DNA of 64,000 bases, taken from the NCBI RefSeq assembly GCF_000283155.1, contig NW_004454193.1, forward strand, positions 6,438,483-6,502,482. The letters are read 5' to 3'. Below are positions 47,725 through 58,665 of this stretch, in pieces. This stretch comes from Ceratotherium simum simum. Taxonomy: Eukaryota; Chordata; Mammalia; Perissodactyla; Rhinocerotidae. Position numbers and translations under genes: made by a program. Each line of letters begins with the position of its first letter. Position 1 is the first letter of the stretch. The notes under the pieces were generated by a model. It was not told where the DNA came from and searched no databases. It worked only from the letters and a program-made list of their open reading frames with translations.

Positions 47725-49735
47725 GTGTTTGCAGGCTGTTTTCTGAGAGCCAAGAGAGATGCCATAGCCCCACCCAGAAGAGAAACTTAAAACCTCTAAA
47801 TCTCGGCGCCCTACAGGGCACAGGTGACATTTGCTAGAAAGGTCAGAGCTGCCAAAATAAACAGCAAGAGCCCTTCAGGATGGGTGAACCAGAGAGTCCA
47901 GCTGTCCTATGGAAAGAGCCCGGCAACAGCAGCGAGGCTGTTACTTTAACTGCAGGGTCTTGTTAAGGTTCCCTTCCTCCGAGCCTCAGTGTCTTCACTG
48001 ACAATGGTACCGATTCTAATGCTACTACTATTGACAATGAACCACAATAATACCCCCTCCTTTAATAGAGTGCCTACTATGTGCCAGGCACTTTACATGC
48101 ATCACTTAACCGTTAGAACAACCTAAAGAGGGAGAGGCTATTATTGGCCCAATTTTTATTGATGAGGACACTTAGGCCCAGAGAAAAGTGATTTGCTCAG
48201 GGTACCAGAGCTATTAGGTAACAACCAGAGTCAAGGTCAAAGATGACCTAGAGGAGGAGCTTTCGCCCGCAACCCAGAATCTCCATCAGCAGCATTACCC
48301 ACCACCACCCCAAACGCCACCCTAAATAAACAGAGATGGGGGAGAAATGTGTGTGCTTTCTAACACAGCTTCTATTACTGGGCAGGCTCCTTGCCCCTCT
48401 TTCCCTCCAGATGGCCTAATCCCCTATCCCCTCCTATGCAGACGTTCTGGAGCTGCTGCAACACACGTTTAAAGCCTGGGAGTGTTTCAGAGGCCTCTTC
48501 TGGCTCTCACAGTCTGTTGCTTCAGGCCTCTTGTGGTGGAGCTGTGGGAAGGGGATGAGGAGTGGACAGGACTCTGGAGGTGACCTTGGTGGACCCAGAG
48601 TCATCTTTTCTCCTCCTGTGGCCTGCCCAATGGCTCAGGTCCTCGAGGACCCTGGAGAGGCAGCCTTCTGTGCCTGTTTCTGGCTAAAGAGCCACAAGGG
48701 TCTGCCAGCGCCTCTTTGAAGATCCACGAGGCTGGGGAAGCTTCTATCATGGCTGTAGTATACTGATATTAAGGCGCTCTGTTATACGGAGAAAATTCAG
48801 CTGCTCCCAACATAATAGTACCTAAAAGCTGCCATTTTTTTGAGTGCTTTTCTGTGAACACTACACATGCATTATTTTATTTAGTTACTACAACCCTGTG
48901 GGGTAGGAATTTTTCCACTCCTAGATGATACAAGCTCAGAGAGGTTAAGTGAGTAGCTGAAGCCACACATCTATCTGGTAGGGCTGAAAGATTCTGAGAT
49001 TCTACAGTGGAAAGTTTGAAGGAGGCGCTGTCCCAGGGACCAGACTCAGATCCTCACTGTGGCCTCCAGCCTGCTGTGAGCAGTGATCAGTAAGGATACG
49101 TCATTCACCATCTCCAACCTCTGACTCTCAGCTGCTCAGGGTTTGACCAAGTGGTCTCAGGTCCTGGGAAAATCCCTATCCTTCCCCTGCCCCCCCCCCA
49201 TATAGGTCCAGAGAGGCCCTTGAACTTCCTCAGGGGGAAATGGAGCCACAGCCCAAGTCATTTCCCTTTTTGGGGCCAGGTTCCTCATCTAGCATGGAGG
49301 GCAATAGCTGTTTTTGCCTTTTTCTAGTAACAGCAGCTCAATTTCCCTTTGGAATCTCCCCACCGTCAGTCTGTTTTGAGTGGAACAGATTCTAGTCCTG
49401 GTATCAATTTCTATATTAGTCAGGACTCTTTCAGCTGTAACTGACAAACATCCAACTCAGACTGGTTTAAGCAAAAACAAAACGTACACCAGAAATCAAA
49501 CACATAAAACACCCACCCTGAATATATTAACCCCCTTAATGGAACAGCCGAGGGGTTGCTCCTAGAATTGCTGGATCCAAGTTGTTTATCCCCATTTTAC
49601 AGAAGGGGGCAACTGAGGGTCATGGAGACAGTGACTTGACCAACGTCACAGAGCCAGTAAAAGAGATTGGTAATCCTAGTGGGCCTGACCCTAAAGCAGA
49701 GACCCCTGCCTAACCTGTCTGTCAATGGGGCACAT
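47725..49735. other. Intergenic DNA between MMP2 and LPCAT2
   Basis: Only about 2 kb separates the MMP2 poly(A) site from the LPCAT2 promoter. It holds minus-strand MIR fragments (48,030-48,245 and 48,835-48,990) and a short unassigned repeat (49,413-49,480). No coding exon is recognised. Confidence 0.65.
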
Positions 49736-49739
49736 TGCT

Positions 49740-50023
49740 CTGTGGGAAAAACATTCAGTTCCAAGGGGGCGGAGCTATATTAGCAAAGAGGACAAGCCGA
49801 CACCTAAAAGGGTGGGGCTAGCGCTCGGGGTGGGGCCAGAGCCTGGGTGCAGAGCCAGAGGGGGCGCGGCGAGACCAGGGCGGCTAGGTAACCCTGGCGC
49901 CTGCGCAGTGGCCCCGCAGCGGCGCCTCGGGCTGGGACTGCTGCGCGCGCTCAGCCTGGGCAGCCGCGCTCCCTCGGCGCTCGGCATCGGTCGCCTCGGT
50001 CCGGTCCGACGCCCGGCTGGGCC
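49740..50023 (+). promoter_or_regulatory. LPCAT2: LPCAT2 CpG-rich promoter and 5' leader (bounds approximate)
   Basis: GC- and CpG-dense DNA immediately upstream of the LPCAT2 start, with a GC-box (GGGGGCGGAG, 49,762-49,771) beside a weak CTATATTA element and GGGTGGGGC/GGGGCGCGG motifs. The transcription start cannot be fixed from sequence. It forms one CpG island with exon 1. Confidence 0.75.
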
Positions 50024-50194
50024 ATGAGCCGGTGCGCAGAGGCGGCGGCGGTGGCGGCCACCGTGCCGGGCGCGGGCGTGGGGAAGGCGGGGCTGCGGCC
50101 GCTCATGGTGCCCCGCCAGGCGTCCTTCTTCCCGCCGCCCGTGCCCAACCCCTTCGTGCAGCAGACGCGGATGGGCACGGCGAGGCGCATCCAG
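50024..50194 (+). CDS. LPCAT2: LPCAT2 exon 1 (coding part): lysophosphatidylcholine acyltransferase 2, N-terminus
   Basis: LPCAT2 re-acylates lysophosphatidylcholine and acetylates lyso-PAF to make PAF, in the ER and on lipid droplets. This exon encodes 57 residues, MSRCAEAAAVAATVPGAGVG to VQQTRMGTARRIQ, closely matching the human N-terminus as remembered, including the RQASFFPPPVPNPFVQQ segment before the membrane anchor. The start ATG has a GGCCATGAG context. The exon ends in phase 0 at donor CAG|GTGAGG (50195). Its last ~10-13 bases also form the first copy of the 37-bp minisatellite that follows. The catalytic HXXXXD motif and EF-hands are outside the window. Confidence 0.96.
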
Positions 50195-51180
50195 GTGAGG
50201 GGCGGGGGTCTGAGAGAGGAGGCAGGTGCCTGAGAGAGGAGGCAGGTGCAGGTGAGGGGCGTGGGTCCAACAAGGGAGGCAGATCCAGAGGAGGGGCGTG
50301 GGTCTAACAGCGGAGGCAGATGCGGGAGAGAGGCGTGGATCTCAGAGAGGAGGCAGATCCAGGTGAGGGGCGTGGGTCTGAGAGAGGAGGCGGCCAAAGG
50401 GAAAGGCATGGTTCTAACAGGGGAGGCAGGTCCAGGTGAGGGGCGTGGGTCCAACAGGGGAGGCAGATTCAGAGGAGGGGCGTGGGTCTAACAGGGGAGG
50501 CAGATGCAGGAGAGAGGCGTGGGTCTGAGAGAGGAGGCGGCCGCAGGGAAAGGTATGGGTCTAACAGGGGAGGCAGATCCAGGTGAAGGGCGTGGGTCTG
50601 CGAGAGGAGGCAGATGCAGGTGAAGGGCGTGGGTCTGAGNNNNNNNNNNNNNNNNNNNNNNNNNNNNNNNNNNNNNNNNNNNNNNNNNNNNNNNNNNNNN
50701 NNNNNNNNNNNNNNNNNNNNNNNNNNNNNNNNNNNNNNNNNNNNNNNNNNNNNNNNNNNNNNNNNNNNNNNNNNNNNNNNNNNNNNNNNNNNNNNNNNNN
50801 NNNNNNNNNNNNNNNNNNNNNNNNNNNNNNNNNNNNNNNNNNNNNNNNNNNNNNNNNNNNNNNNNNNNNNNNNNNNNNNNNNNNNNNNNNNNNNNNNNNN
50901 NNNNNNNNNNNNNNNNNNNNNNNNNNNNNNNNNNNNNNNNNNNNNNNNNNNNNNNNNNNNNNNNGGAGGCAGATCCAGGTGAAGGGCGTGGGTCTGAGAG
51001 AGGAGGCAGATCCAGGTGAAGGGCGTGGTTCTGAGAGCGCAGGCAGACACAGGGAAAGGCATGGGTCTAACAGGGGAGGCAGATCTAGGGGAGGGGCATG
51101 AGTCTGATAGAGGAGGTGATCTGAGGGGGACATGGGTCTGACGGGAGAGGTTGTCTGAGGAGGTGTGGGTGTCTCAGGTG
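50185..51180. repeat. 37-bp minisatellite at the LPCAT2 exon 1/intron 1 junction, with assembly gap
   Basis: Units start at 50185 (inside the exon), 50222 (shortened), 50242, 50279, 50316, 50353, 50390, 50426 and 50463 and continue to the gap at 50640. They resume at 50965 and fade out by about 51180. The consensus begins GCAGATCCAGGTGAGGGGCG and continues TGGGTCTGAGAGAGGAG. Unit variants recur in order (ccaggtgagg, ccagaggagg, tgcaggagag, ggccgcaggg), giving a ~147-bp higher-order period. Open frames on both strands here are repeat artefacts. Confidence 0.95.
50640..50964. other. Assembly gap (325 N)
   Basis: A run of N inside the 37-bp minisatellite. The same repeat is present on both sides, so the missing sequence is almost certainly more of it; the true length is unknown. 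Confidence 0.99.
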
Positions 51181-54100
51181 GGTGTGACAGAGGAGGTGTC
51201 TGAGCAGGGCGTGAGTCTGGGACGCAAAGGCTCTGAAGAAGAAGGAGAGGTAGATCCGAGAGGGGAGGGCTTTTGAAGGGGCCATGAGTCTGCAAGGGGC
51301 AGAGATGTGGGTCTGAGAACTGAGGGCACATGGCGAATGGTCTGAGGGGTGTGTGAGAAGAGAAGGTGCAAAGAACATGGGCTTCTGAGAGGAAAGTCCT
51401 AGATTGGAGGAGGCTGAGCAGGCCAATGGCAGAGGAAGCATTCCATGCTGAGAACGGGGCATAAATCTGCAAGAAAAACTTCAACTTGAGTTTCTCAGAG
51501 TGTAGTAGGCCAACCTACTCCAGGAGAGTGGGTTTCGGAAGTCTTTTTCTTTTTTGCCTTAGGGAAGGAGAGGAGTCAATCTGGAGTGGGGAGAGTGAGG
51601 GAGAAGGCAGAGAGCCCAGGTCTGGAATTAGAACAAGAAGTAAGGCTGGGATGATCTAGCCGAGCAGGGGCATCAAGGGTAGGAAATCAAAATCTAGGAA
51701 AAGGGATAATGTGGGTCCGCCTGAGATGTTCAAGAGTTTTTGGTCCTGAATCGTCTTTACCCAAACACTTCTCCTTGATTCAAGGATGAGAGGTAGCCCA
51801 GACTTTCTTCCACTGTTGAAAATGGCTATATGCAAAAAGGAAGTTTCTTTTCCTTTCCTTTTTCTTGTAAAGTGCTGCTTTTACCATTAGCAGTTACATT
51901 CACTTTTTGGACTTCCTCTTTGGTGAAGTTAGTGATCAGAGAACAAGATAGACTATGCAGGCTACATTTGTCCTGTGTGTTCTGCGTGAAAACATGGTTT
52001 TGAGGTTTTCCTGTCCATCTCACACATTTCTTTACTTTGGATTTGAGATAGTGTAATTTTTGCGCAGCCTATGTGTATGCAGTGAGACCATTGTCCTCTA
52101 TGGTGGAGGTGGGTTAAGTGCTGGGCTAAGCAGTGTGTGGTGGTGGTTAGAGTGATGGTAGATGAGTGTCTGGTTGATGAAGGGTGTGGGAGGGAAGGAG
52201 GAAGATAATGAATGCAGTCATACCTCTTTGTAAAGAAACTAAATGTTTAAAAATTTGACCTTCATGTCTTTAAGTGGATAGATGTTCCCTTTATGTCTTA
52301 AAACTTCTGAAATATTTCTAAATACATTGATTATTATTCAAGATTAATTTTAGTCTGATTTAGTCAAATCAGTCATACTTCAGTGAAAGTATGTGCATCT
52401 ATTTGGCTTCATATTTTGGAGGAAGGATTAAAGTGGCATATTGATAAGTATTGTACCTAGAGTAAATTAAGTTTTTTTATAGCATGGCCTGTTATTATTT
52501 AGAGAGCACCTCCAAATAACTCTTTAAGAGATGTACTATAATGGAAAGATGACTAAAGAACCTGCTGTTTATTATATGGCTTTAGCCAAGTCATTTAATC
52601 TCTCTCAACTTCACTGTCCTCATCTGTTAAATTGGAATAATAATACCTCAAAGAGCTAAAATTAAGTGAGATAATGTGTGAAAGAATCTGGTATTGTTTG
52701 CTGAATACTACTTAATATTGATAGTTATCTTGTACTATTTGTTGTCTACGAATAATATACTGTAATTAAAATTTACCACTTGGATTGAATGGAATTGAAT
52801 ATAGTGTGCTTATTTTTTAAGAAATTGAAAATCCACGTGGACCAGAGATACCAAAGGGGTTTTAATGGCTTGAATGTTCTGGGTAAAGAGAAGATTTAAA
52901 TAGACGTGATTGGAAAACAACATTGTCTATGTTATCCAGTTTAAAAGATGGATGTACGTTCATTGAAGTATGACTTAATATGATTAATTCAGACTAAATT
53001 AAATCTTGAGCGATCATCAATGTCTTGCTTAAGGACTGTTGTCACTTTTGCTTCTCATTATAGGACTTAGCTTTGCCCTCCCCCTTCTCTTTTTGACTGT
53101 TTAAGGGTCTGCTACTTAGTGACGTGGAAAAAAGTAGCCTTTCGTTTCCACAATAGAATATGGAATTGAAATGTTTGGTTGTAATTGTGGGGTCATTTAC
53201 CATACCAAAAATAGTTGTTGAATGCCTATTGTGTGCCAGGCGCAATGCGAATCTCTGGAGATATAGCAGTAAACAAGAAAAATAAGGATCCTGCCAATCT
53301 AAAGCTGATATTTCACTGAAAAAGTTAAACAAGTACAAAAATATATAATTCCATGTTTTAATAAGGGCTATGAAGAAAATCCAGAGGAGAGGGTAATCCT
53401 GATAGAGTGTTAAAAGAACACCTCCCTACAGAGATGACATATTATCAAATGGAAATATGATGGAGAATCCTCTTAATTTGTCAAAGAGTTACTCAAAATT
53501 GGTTTATTAAGTACTATTATTTGTTGCAAACCTGGAAATGGCACAGAAAAAGAGTGGCCTGATATTTAATATTAAACTTATTTAATTAAAATCCATAGTA
53601 GCTGCTCATTGCGAATATGTGTAAATCTTATATGAATATGCTATAACCTCATTCCAACTCTCTCTTCAAGGTCTATGCTGTGGTCCTTTCTTGCAGTCAA
53701 GATTATTTCTTGGTTATTTGCTGTCTTTATGTGACCTGCCTTGGAGCTCACCCTCTGCAAATAGTCTTTTCTCCAGGGATGTTTGTCAAAAACAGTCCAA
53801 GGCAAATGCTTAAAATCACAGCTGTCTGAGACAGTGAATAATGATTGGAGCAAACAATAGGCTAACCAAAAAGTTCACAAGAAAAAGCTAGGGAATGAGA
53901 TGTCCATAGGGGACTTTGAAAAGCTTTGACATATTCCTGGGAATCTAGAAGGCCATCCAAATGCGTAGGTCTATGTGCATGCCCATGGCTATACACATGC
54001 CCTGAAAACATCTGAGAATACCCTAAGCTCTCACCTCTGGCTAACCTTCAGTCTCTGTACAAACAGGAAGTAAAAGCTAAGGCAGAGTTGTGAACTTCCA

Positions 54101-54300
54101 CCTGGCTGTGTGTTGAAGGTATGCCCCAACATGCGCACAGAGACCGTTTGCAAACACTGGCAAACTTATGCGTTCCAGGCACTTAAGGAACTATCTAATC
54201 ATTAGCTGACTAGTAAGCTAACTGATCAGAGACTTCAGTAGCCACACAGGATGAAGAATACAGACTTTACATAATTAGTTCATAAAAGTCATTAAGCAAA
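51181..54300 (+). other. LPCAT2 intron 1, first half after the minisatellite
   Basis: AT-rich unique-looking DNA with a MIR fragment at about 52,545-52,715 (+) and an L2 fragment at 53,215-53,440 (minus, with TTGTGTGCCAGGCGCAATGCG and the following 'agcagtaaacaag'). No exon is recognised. Confidence 0.55.
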
Positions 54301-56036
54301 CAACAACAACAAATAGCAACAACAACAAACCCTGGTGTTGGAGGAGAGTCTGATTTTCAGAGTTGCTATGTTGTATTATTTAAAATGTTCAGTTTTCAAC
54401 AAAAAATTGCAGGTTATACAAAGAACAGTTAAAAATCTCCCATAAATAGGAAAAAAAATCAGTCAATAGAAGCTATTCCTGAGGAGGCCTAGATGTTGGA
54501 CCTACCATCCAAAGACTTTAAATCCGATATTTTAAATATGTTCAAATAACTAAAGTAAACTATGTATAAAGAACTAAAGAAAATTATAAGACAGTGTGCC
54601 ACCAAGTGGAGAATATCGATAGAGATAGAAATTATTTTAAAAAAAGAACTAAATAGAAATTGTGGGGTTGAAAATTACAATAGCTGAAATGAAAAATTCA
54701 CTATAGGGACTCAGCAACAGACTTGAGCAAATAGAAGAAAGAGTCAGTGAACTTAAATATAGGTCAATTGAGCTTATCTCGTCTGAGGAACAAAAAGAAA
54801 AAAGGATGAAGAAAAATCGACAGAACCTCAGAGACCTGTAGAACATTGTTAAGTGTACCAACATAAGTGTAATGGGAGTCCCAGAAGGAGAGGAGAGAGA
54901 AAGAGACAGAAAGAATATTTGAGGAAATAATGGCTGAAAACTTGCCAAATCTGATGAAAAACAATCTACATATCCAAGAAGCTCAATGAATTCAAGTAGA
55001 ATAAACTCAAAGATATCTGCACCTAGACACATCATAGTCATACTATTGAAAGCCAAAGAAAAAGAATCTTGAAAGCAGAAAGAGAAACAACTCATCATGT
55101 ACAAGGAATCCTCAATAAGATTAATGTCTCATTGTTCATCAGGAGCCATGGAGGCCAGAAGGCAGTATTCAAAGTGCTAAAAGTAGAGATTGTCTACCAA
55201 TAATTGTATAGCCCGAAAAACTATCCTTCAAAAATGAAGGAGAAATTAACAAAGCCAGAGAATTTGTCACTAGCACACATGACCTGAAAGTGATACTATA
55301 GGGAATTCTTCAGGCTGAAATGAAAGGACACTAGAGAGTAACTCGAATCCACATGAAGAAATGAAGAGTACTGGTGAAGGTAACTACATGTGTAAATATA
55401 AAAGCCAGTAAAAATATAAATTTTTGTCTGTAAATCTTTTTTTCTTCTATATTATTTAAAAGACAGCTACATAAAGCAATATTTATAGGTCTGTGGATGG
55501 ACATACAGTGTCTAAAGATGTAATTTATATGACAATAATGGCAAACAGGAGTAGGGAGGGAATAGAGCTATGAGTATAATTTTTGTGTACTATTACAACT
55601 AAATTGGTATTAATCCAAACTAGATTATTATAAGTGAAGATGGGAACACTTAGGGAAACCCCTAAGAAAATAAATTTTAAAATATAGTAAAAGAAATGAC
55701 AAGGAAATTAACATGGTACACTAGAAAATATCTATTTAATGTAAAAGAAAGTGGTAATGGAAAAATAGAGAAATAAAAAAAGACAAGCTATACAGAAAGA
55801 AAATAGCAAGAAAGCAGATGTAATCTTACCTTATCAGTAATCACATTAAATATAAATGGATTAAACACTAATTAAAAGGCAGAGATTGGCAGAATGGATA
55901 AAAATACATAATCTAATTATATGGTGTCTAAAAAAGAGACACTTCAGATTCAAATACCCAACTAAGTTGAAAGTAAAAGGAAGGAAAAATATATCCCATG
56001 CAAACAGTAACCAAGAGAGAACTGGAGGGGCTATAT

Positions 56037-56345
56037 ATATATTTTTTTTTTGCGCGTGTGTGTGTGAGGAAGATCAGCCCTGAGCTAACATCAATGCCAA
56101 TCCTCCTCTTTTTGCTGAGGAAGACCGGCCGTCAGCTAACATCTATTGCCAGTCCTCCTCCTTTTTCTCCCCAAAGCCCCAGTAGGTAGGTGTATGTCAT
56201 AGTTGCACATCCTTCTAGTTGCTGTATGTGGGACGCGCCTCAGCATGGTCTGACGAGCGGTGCGTCGGTGCGTGCCTGGGATCCGAACCCGGGCTGCCAG
56301 TAGCAGAGTGCATGCACTTAACCACTAAGCCACGGGGCCAGCCCC
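56037..56345 (-). mobile_element. ERE-type equine SINE inside L1, with target-site duplication
   Basis: Reverse-complement ERE ending CCACGGGGCCAGCCCC, with a poly-T start at about 56,041. The duplication CTGGAGGGGCTATAT occurs at 56022-56036 and 56346-56360. The insertion splits the L1 ORF2 remnant. Confidence 0.95.
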
Positions 56346-58188
56346 CTGGAGGGGCTATATTAATATTAGATAAAGTAGACTTGAAGACAGAAATTGTTAC
56401 TAGAGATTAAGGACATTTTATAATGATAAAAGGGTTGATGCATCAAGAAGATATAACAGTTATATATAACCCTAACAACAAAGCCCGAAATACACAAAGC
56501 AAAACTGACAAATTGAATGGGGAAATAGACAATTCAACAATAGTAGTTACAGACTTCAATTCCCCACTTTTGATAGTGATAGAACAATGAAGCAGAATAC
56601 CAACAAGGAAATAGAAGACTTGAACAACACTATAACATACTATACCTCACAGATGTATGTGAAACAGTTCACCCAACAGCAACAGAAAACACATTCTTCT
56701 CAAGTGCCCACAGAACATTCTCCAAGATAGATAATTATATTAGGCCATAAAACAAAGTCTCAATAAATGTAAAAGGATTACAATAATACAAAGTATGTTC
56801 TCCAACCACAATGGATTGAAATTAGAAATCCAAAACAGTAGAAAATTTTGGAAATTCACAAATACGTGGAAATTAAATCACACACTCCTAAATAATCAAT
56901 GGTTCAAAGAAGAAATAATAAGAAAAATTAGTAAATACTTTGAGATGAATGAAAATGAACACACAACATATGAAAACGTATGTGGCTAGCATTACCTTGA
57001 TATCAAAATCTGAAAAAGATGTTATAAGAAAAGGAAATTGTGGACCAATTTCCTTCATGATCACAGGTATAAGAACCCTTAAAAAAATATGAGCAGGTCA
57101 AATACAACAATATGTGGAAAAGATAATATATCCTGTCCAAGTTTGGTTTATCCCAGGAGTACAAGATTGGTTTAACATACAAAAATTTCTGTTTCAGTAT
57201 AATTCATCACATTAGCAGAACTTACAATGAGAAACATACAATGATTTCAGTTGATAAAGCACTTACAGCTAACATCGTAATGATGAAATATCAAACCTGT
57301 TCCCCCAAAGGTTGGGAACAAGACAAATATCTTGTTCATCACTTCTCTTCAGCATTGTACTGTGGGTCCTAGTGAGTGCAATGAGATAAGAAAAAGAAGT
57401 AAAAGACATACAGATTAGAAAGGAAAAAATGTAACTCTCTTTATTCACAGATGACATGATTGTATTTGCAGAACACATACAATCTAAAGAATCTGCAAAA
57501 CGAACTGCTAGAACTAAGTGAACTGGGCTGGGTAGTAGGACACAAGATTAAAATGTAGAATCAATTTTATGTCTATATACTAGCAGCAAGCAATTGCAAA
57601 GTGAAATTAAATAATCTCATTTATAATAACAATAAAATAACATTAAATACTTAGGAATATATGTAACCAAAAACATGTAAAACCACTGCACTGAAAACAA
57701 CCAAACACTGTGGTGAGAAATTAATGAAGATTTACATAAATGGAGAGATATACCATGTTTATAAATTGGAAGAATCAGTATTATTGAGATGATAATTCCT
57801 CCCAAATTGATCTATTCATTCATTGAAATCCCAATAAAAATCCCAGCAGGATTCTTTTGTTTGCATGGAAATTGGAAAATTAATTCTGAAATTTATGTGG
57901 AAATGCCAAGGATCTAGATTAGCCCAAAAAAAGTTTGAAGAAAAAAAAGTTGGAGGACACACACTACGTGATTTCAAAACTTACTACAAAGCTACAGCAG
58001 TTAAGAGAGTGGGGTGTTAACAGAAGGATAGATGAATATATTGATGGAACAGAATAGAGAGCCCACACATATATGTTCGATTGATTTTTTTTTTAAAGTT
58101 GCCAAGAAAATTCACTGGGGAATGTCAAGTCTTTTCAACAAATGGTGCTAGAACAACTAGGTAAATCTATGGATAAAAATGAACCTTG

Positions 58189-58665
58189 AGTGTCAGCCCT
58201 CGTGGTTTAGTGGTTAAGTTTGGCATGCCCTGCTTTGGCAGCCCAGGTTTGGTTCTGGGCACGTACCTACACCACACGTCAGTTAGTGGTCGTGCTGTGG
58301 TGGTGGCTCACATACAAAAAAAGGAAGATTGGCAGCAGATTTTAGCTCAGGGTGAATCTTCCTCAGCAAAACAAAAAACAAATTAAGGGGGCCGGCCTAG
58401 TGGTGCAGCAGTTAAGTGGGCGTGCTCTGCTTCAGCAGCCCGGGTTCACAGGTTCAGATCCCAGGTGTGCACTGACACACCGCTTGTCAAGCCATGCTGG
58501 GGCGGCATCCCATATAAAGTAGAGGAAGGTGGGCACGGATGTTAGCCCAGGCCAGTCTTCCTCAGCGGAAAAAAAAAAAAAAAAAAAAAAGAGGATTGGA
58601 ATCAGATGTTAGTTTAGGGCTGATCTTCCTCACAAACAAAACAAAACAAATCAGATAAACAAAAG
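58189..58665 (+). mobile_element. Two ERE-type SINEs in tandem sharing one outer target-site duplication
   Basis: The first copy (about 58,190-58,384) is diverged (GTCAGCCCTCGTGGTTTAGTGG). The second (about 58,388-58,650) starts GGGGGCCGGCCTAGTGG. The L1 sequence TGAACCTTGA lies before the pair (58181-58190) and after it (58666-58675). The simplest reading is that the second copy inserted into the A-rich tail of the first. Confidence 0.85.

Noticed and set aside
50185..51180. CRISPR-like array
   Set aside because: Units are contiguous and similar along their whole length, with no unique spacers, in a mammalian intron. It is a minisatellite.
54649..55104. Minus-strand 151-codon Phe/Leu/Ser-rich frame
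   Set aside because: It is the antisense of the decayed L1 ORF1 region.
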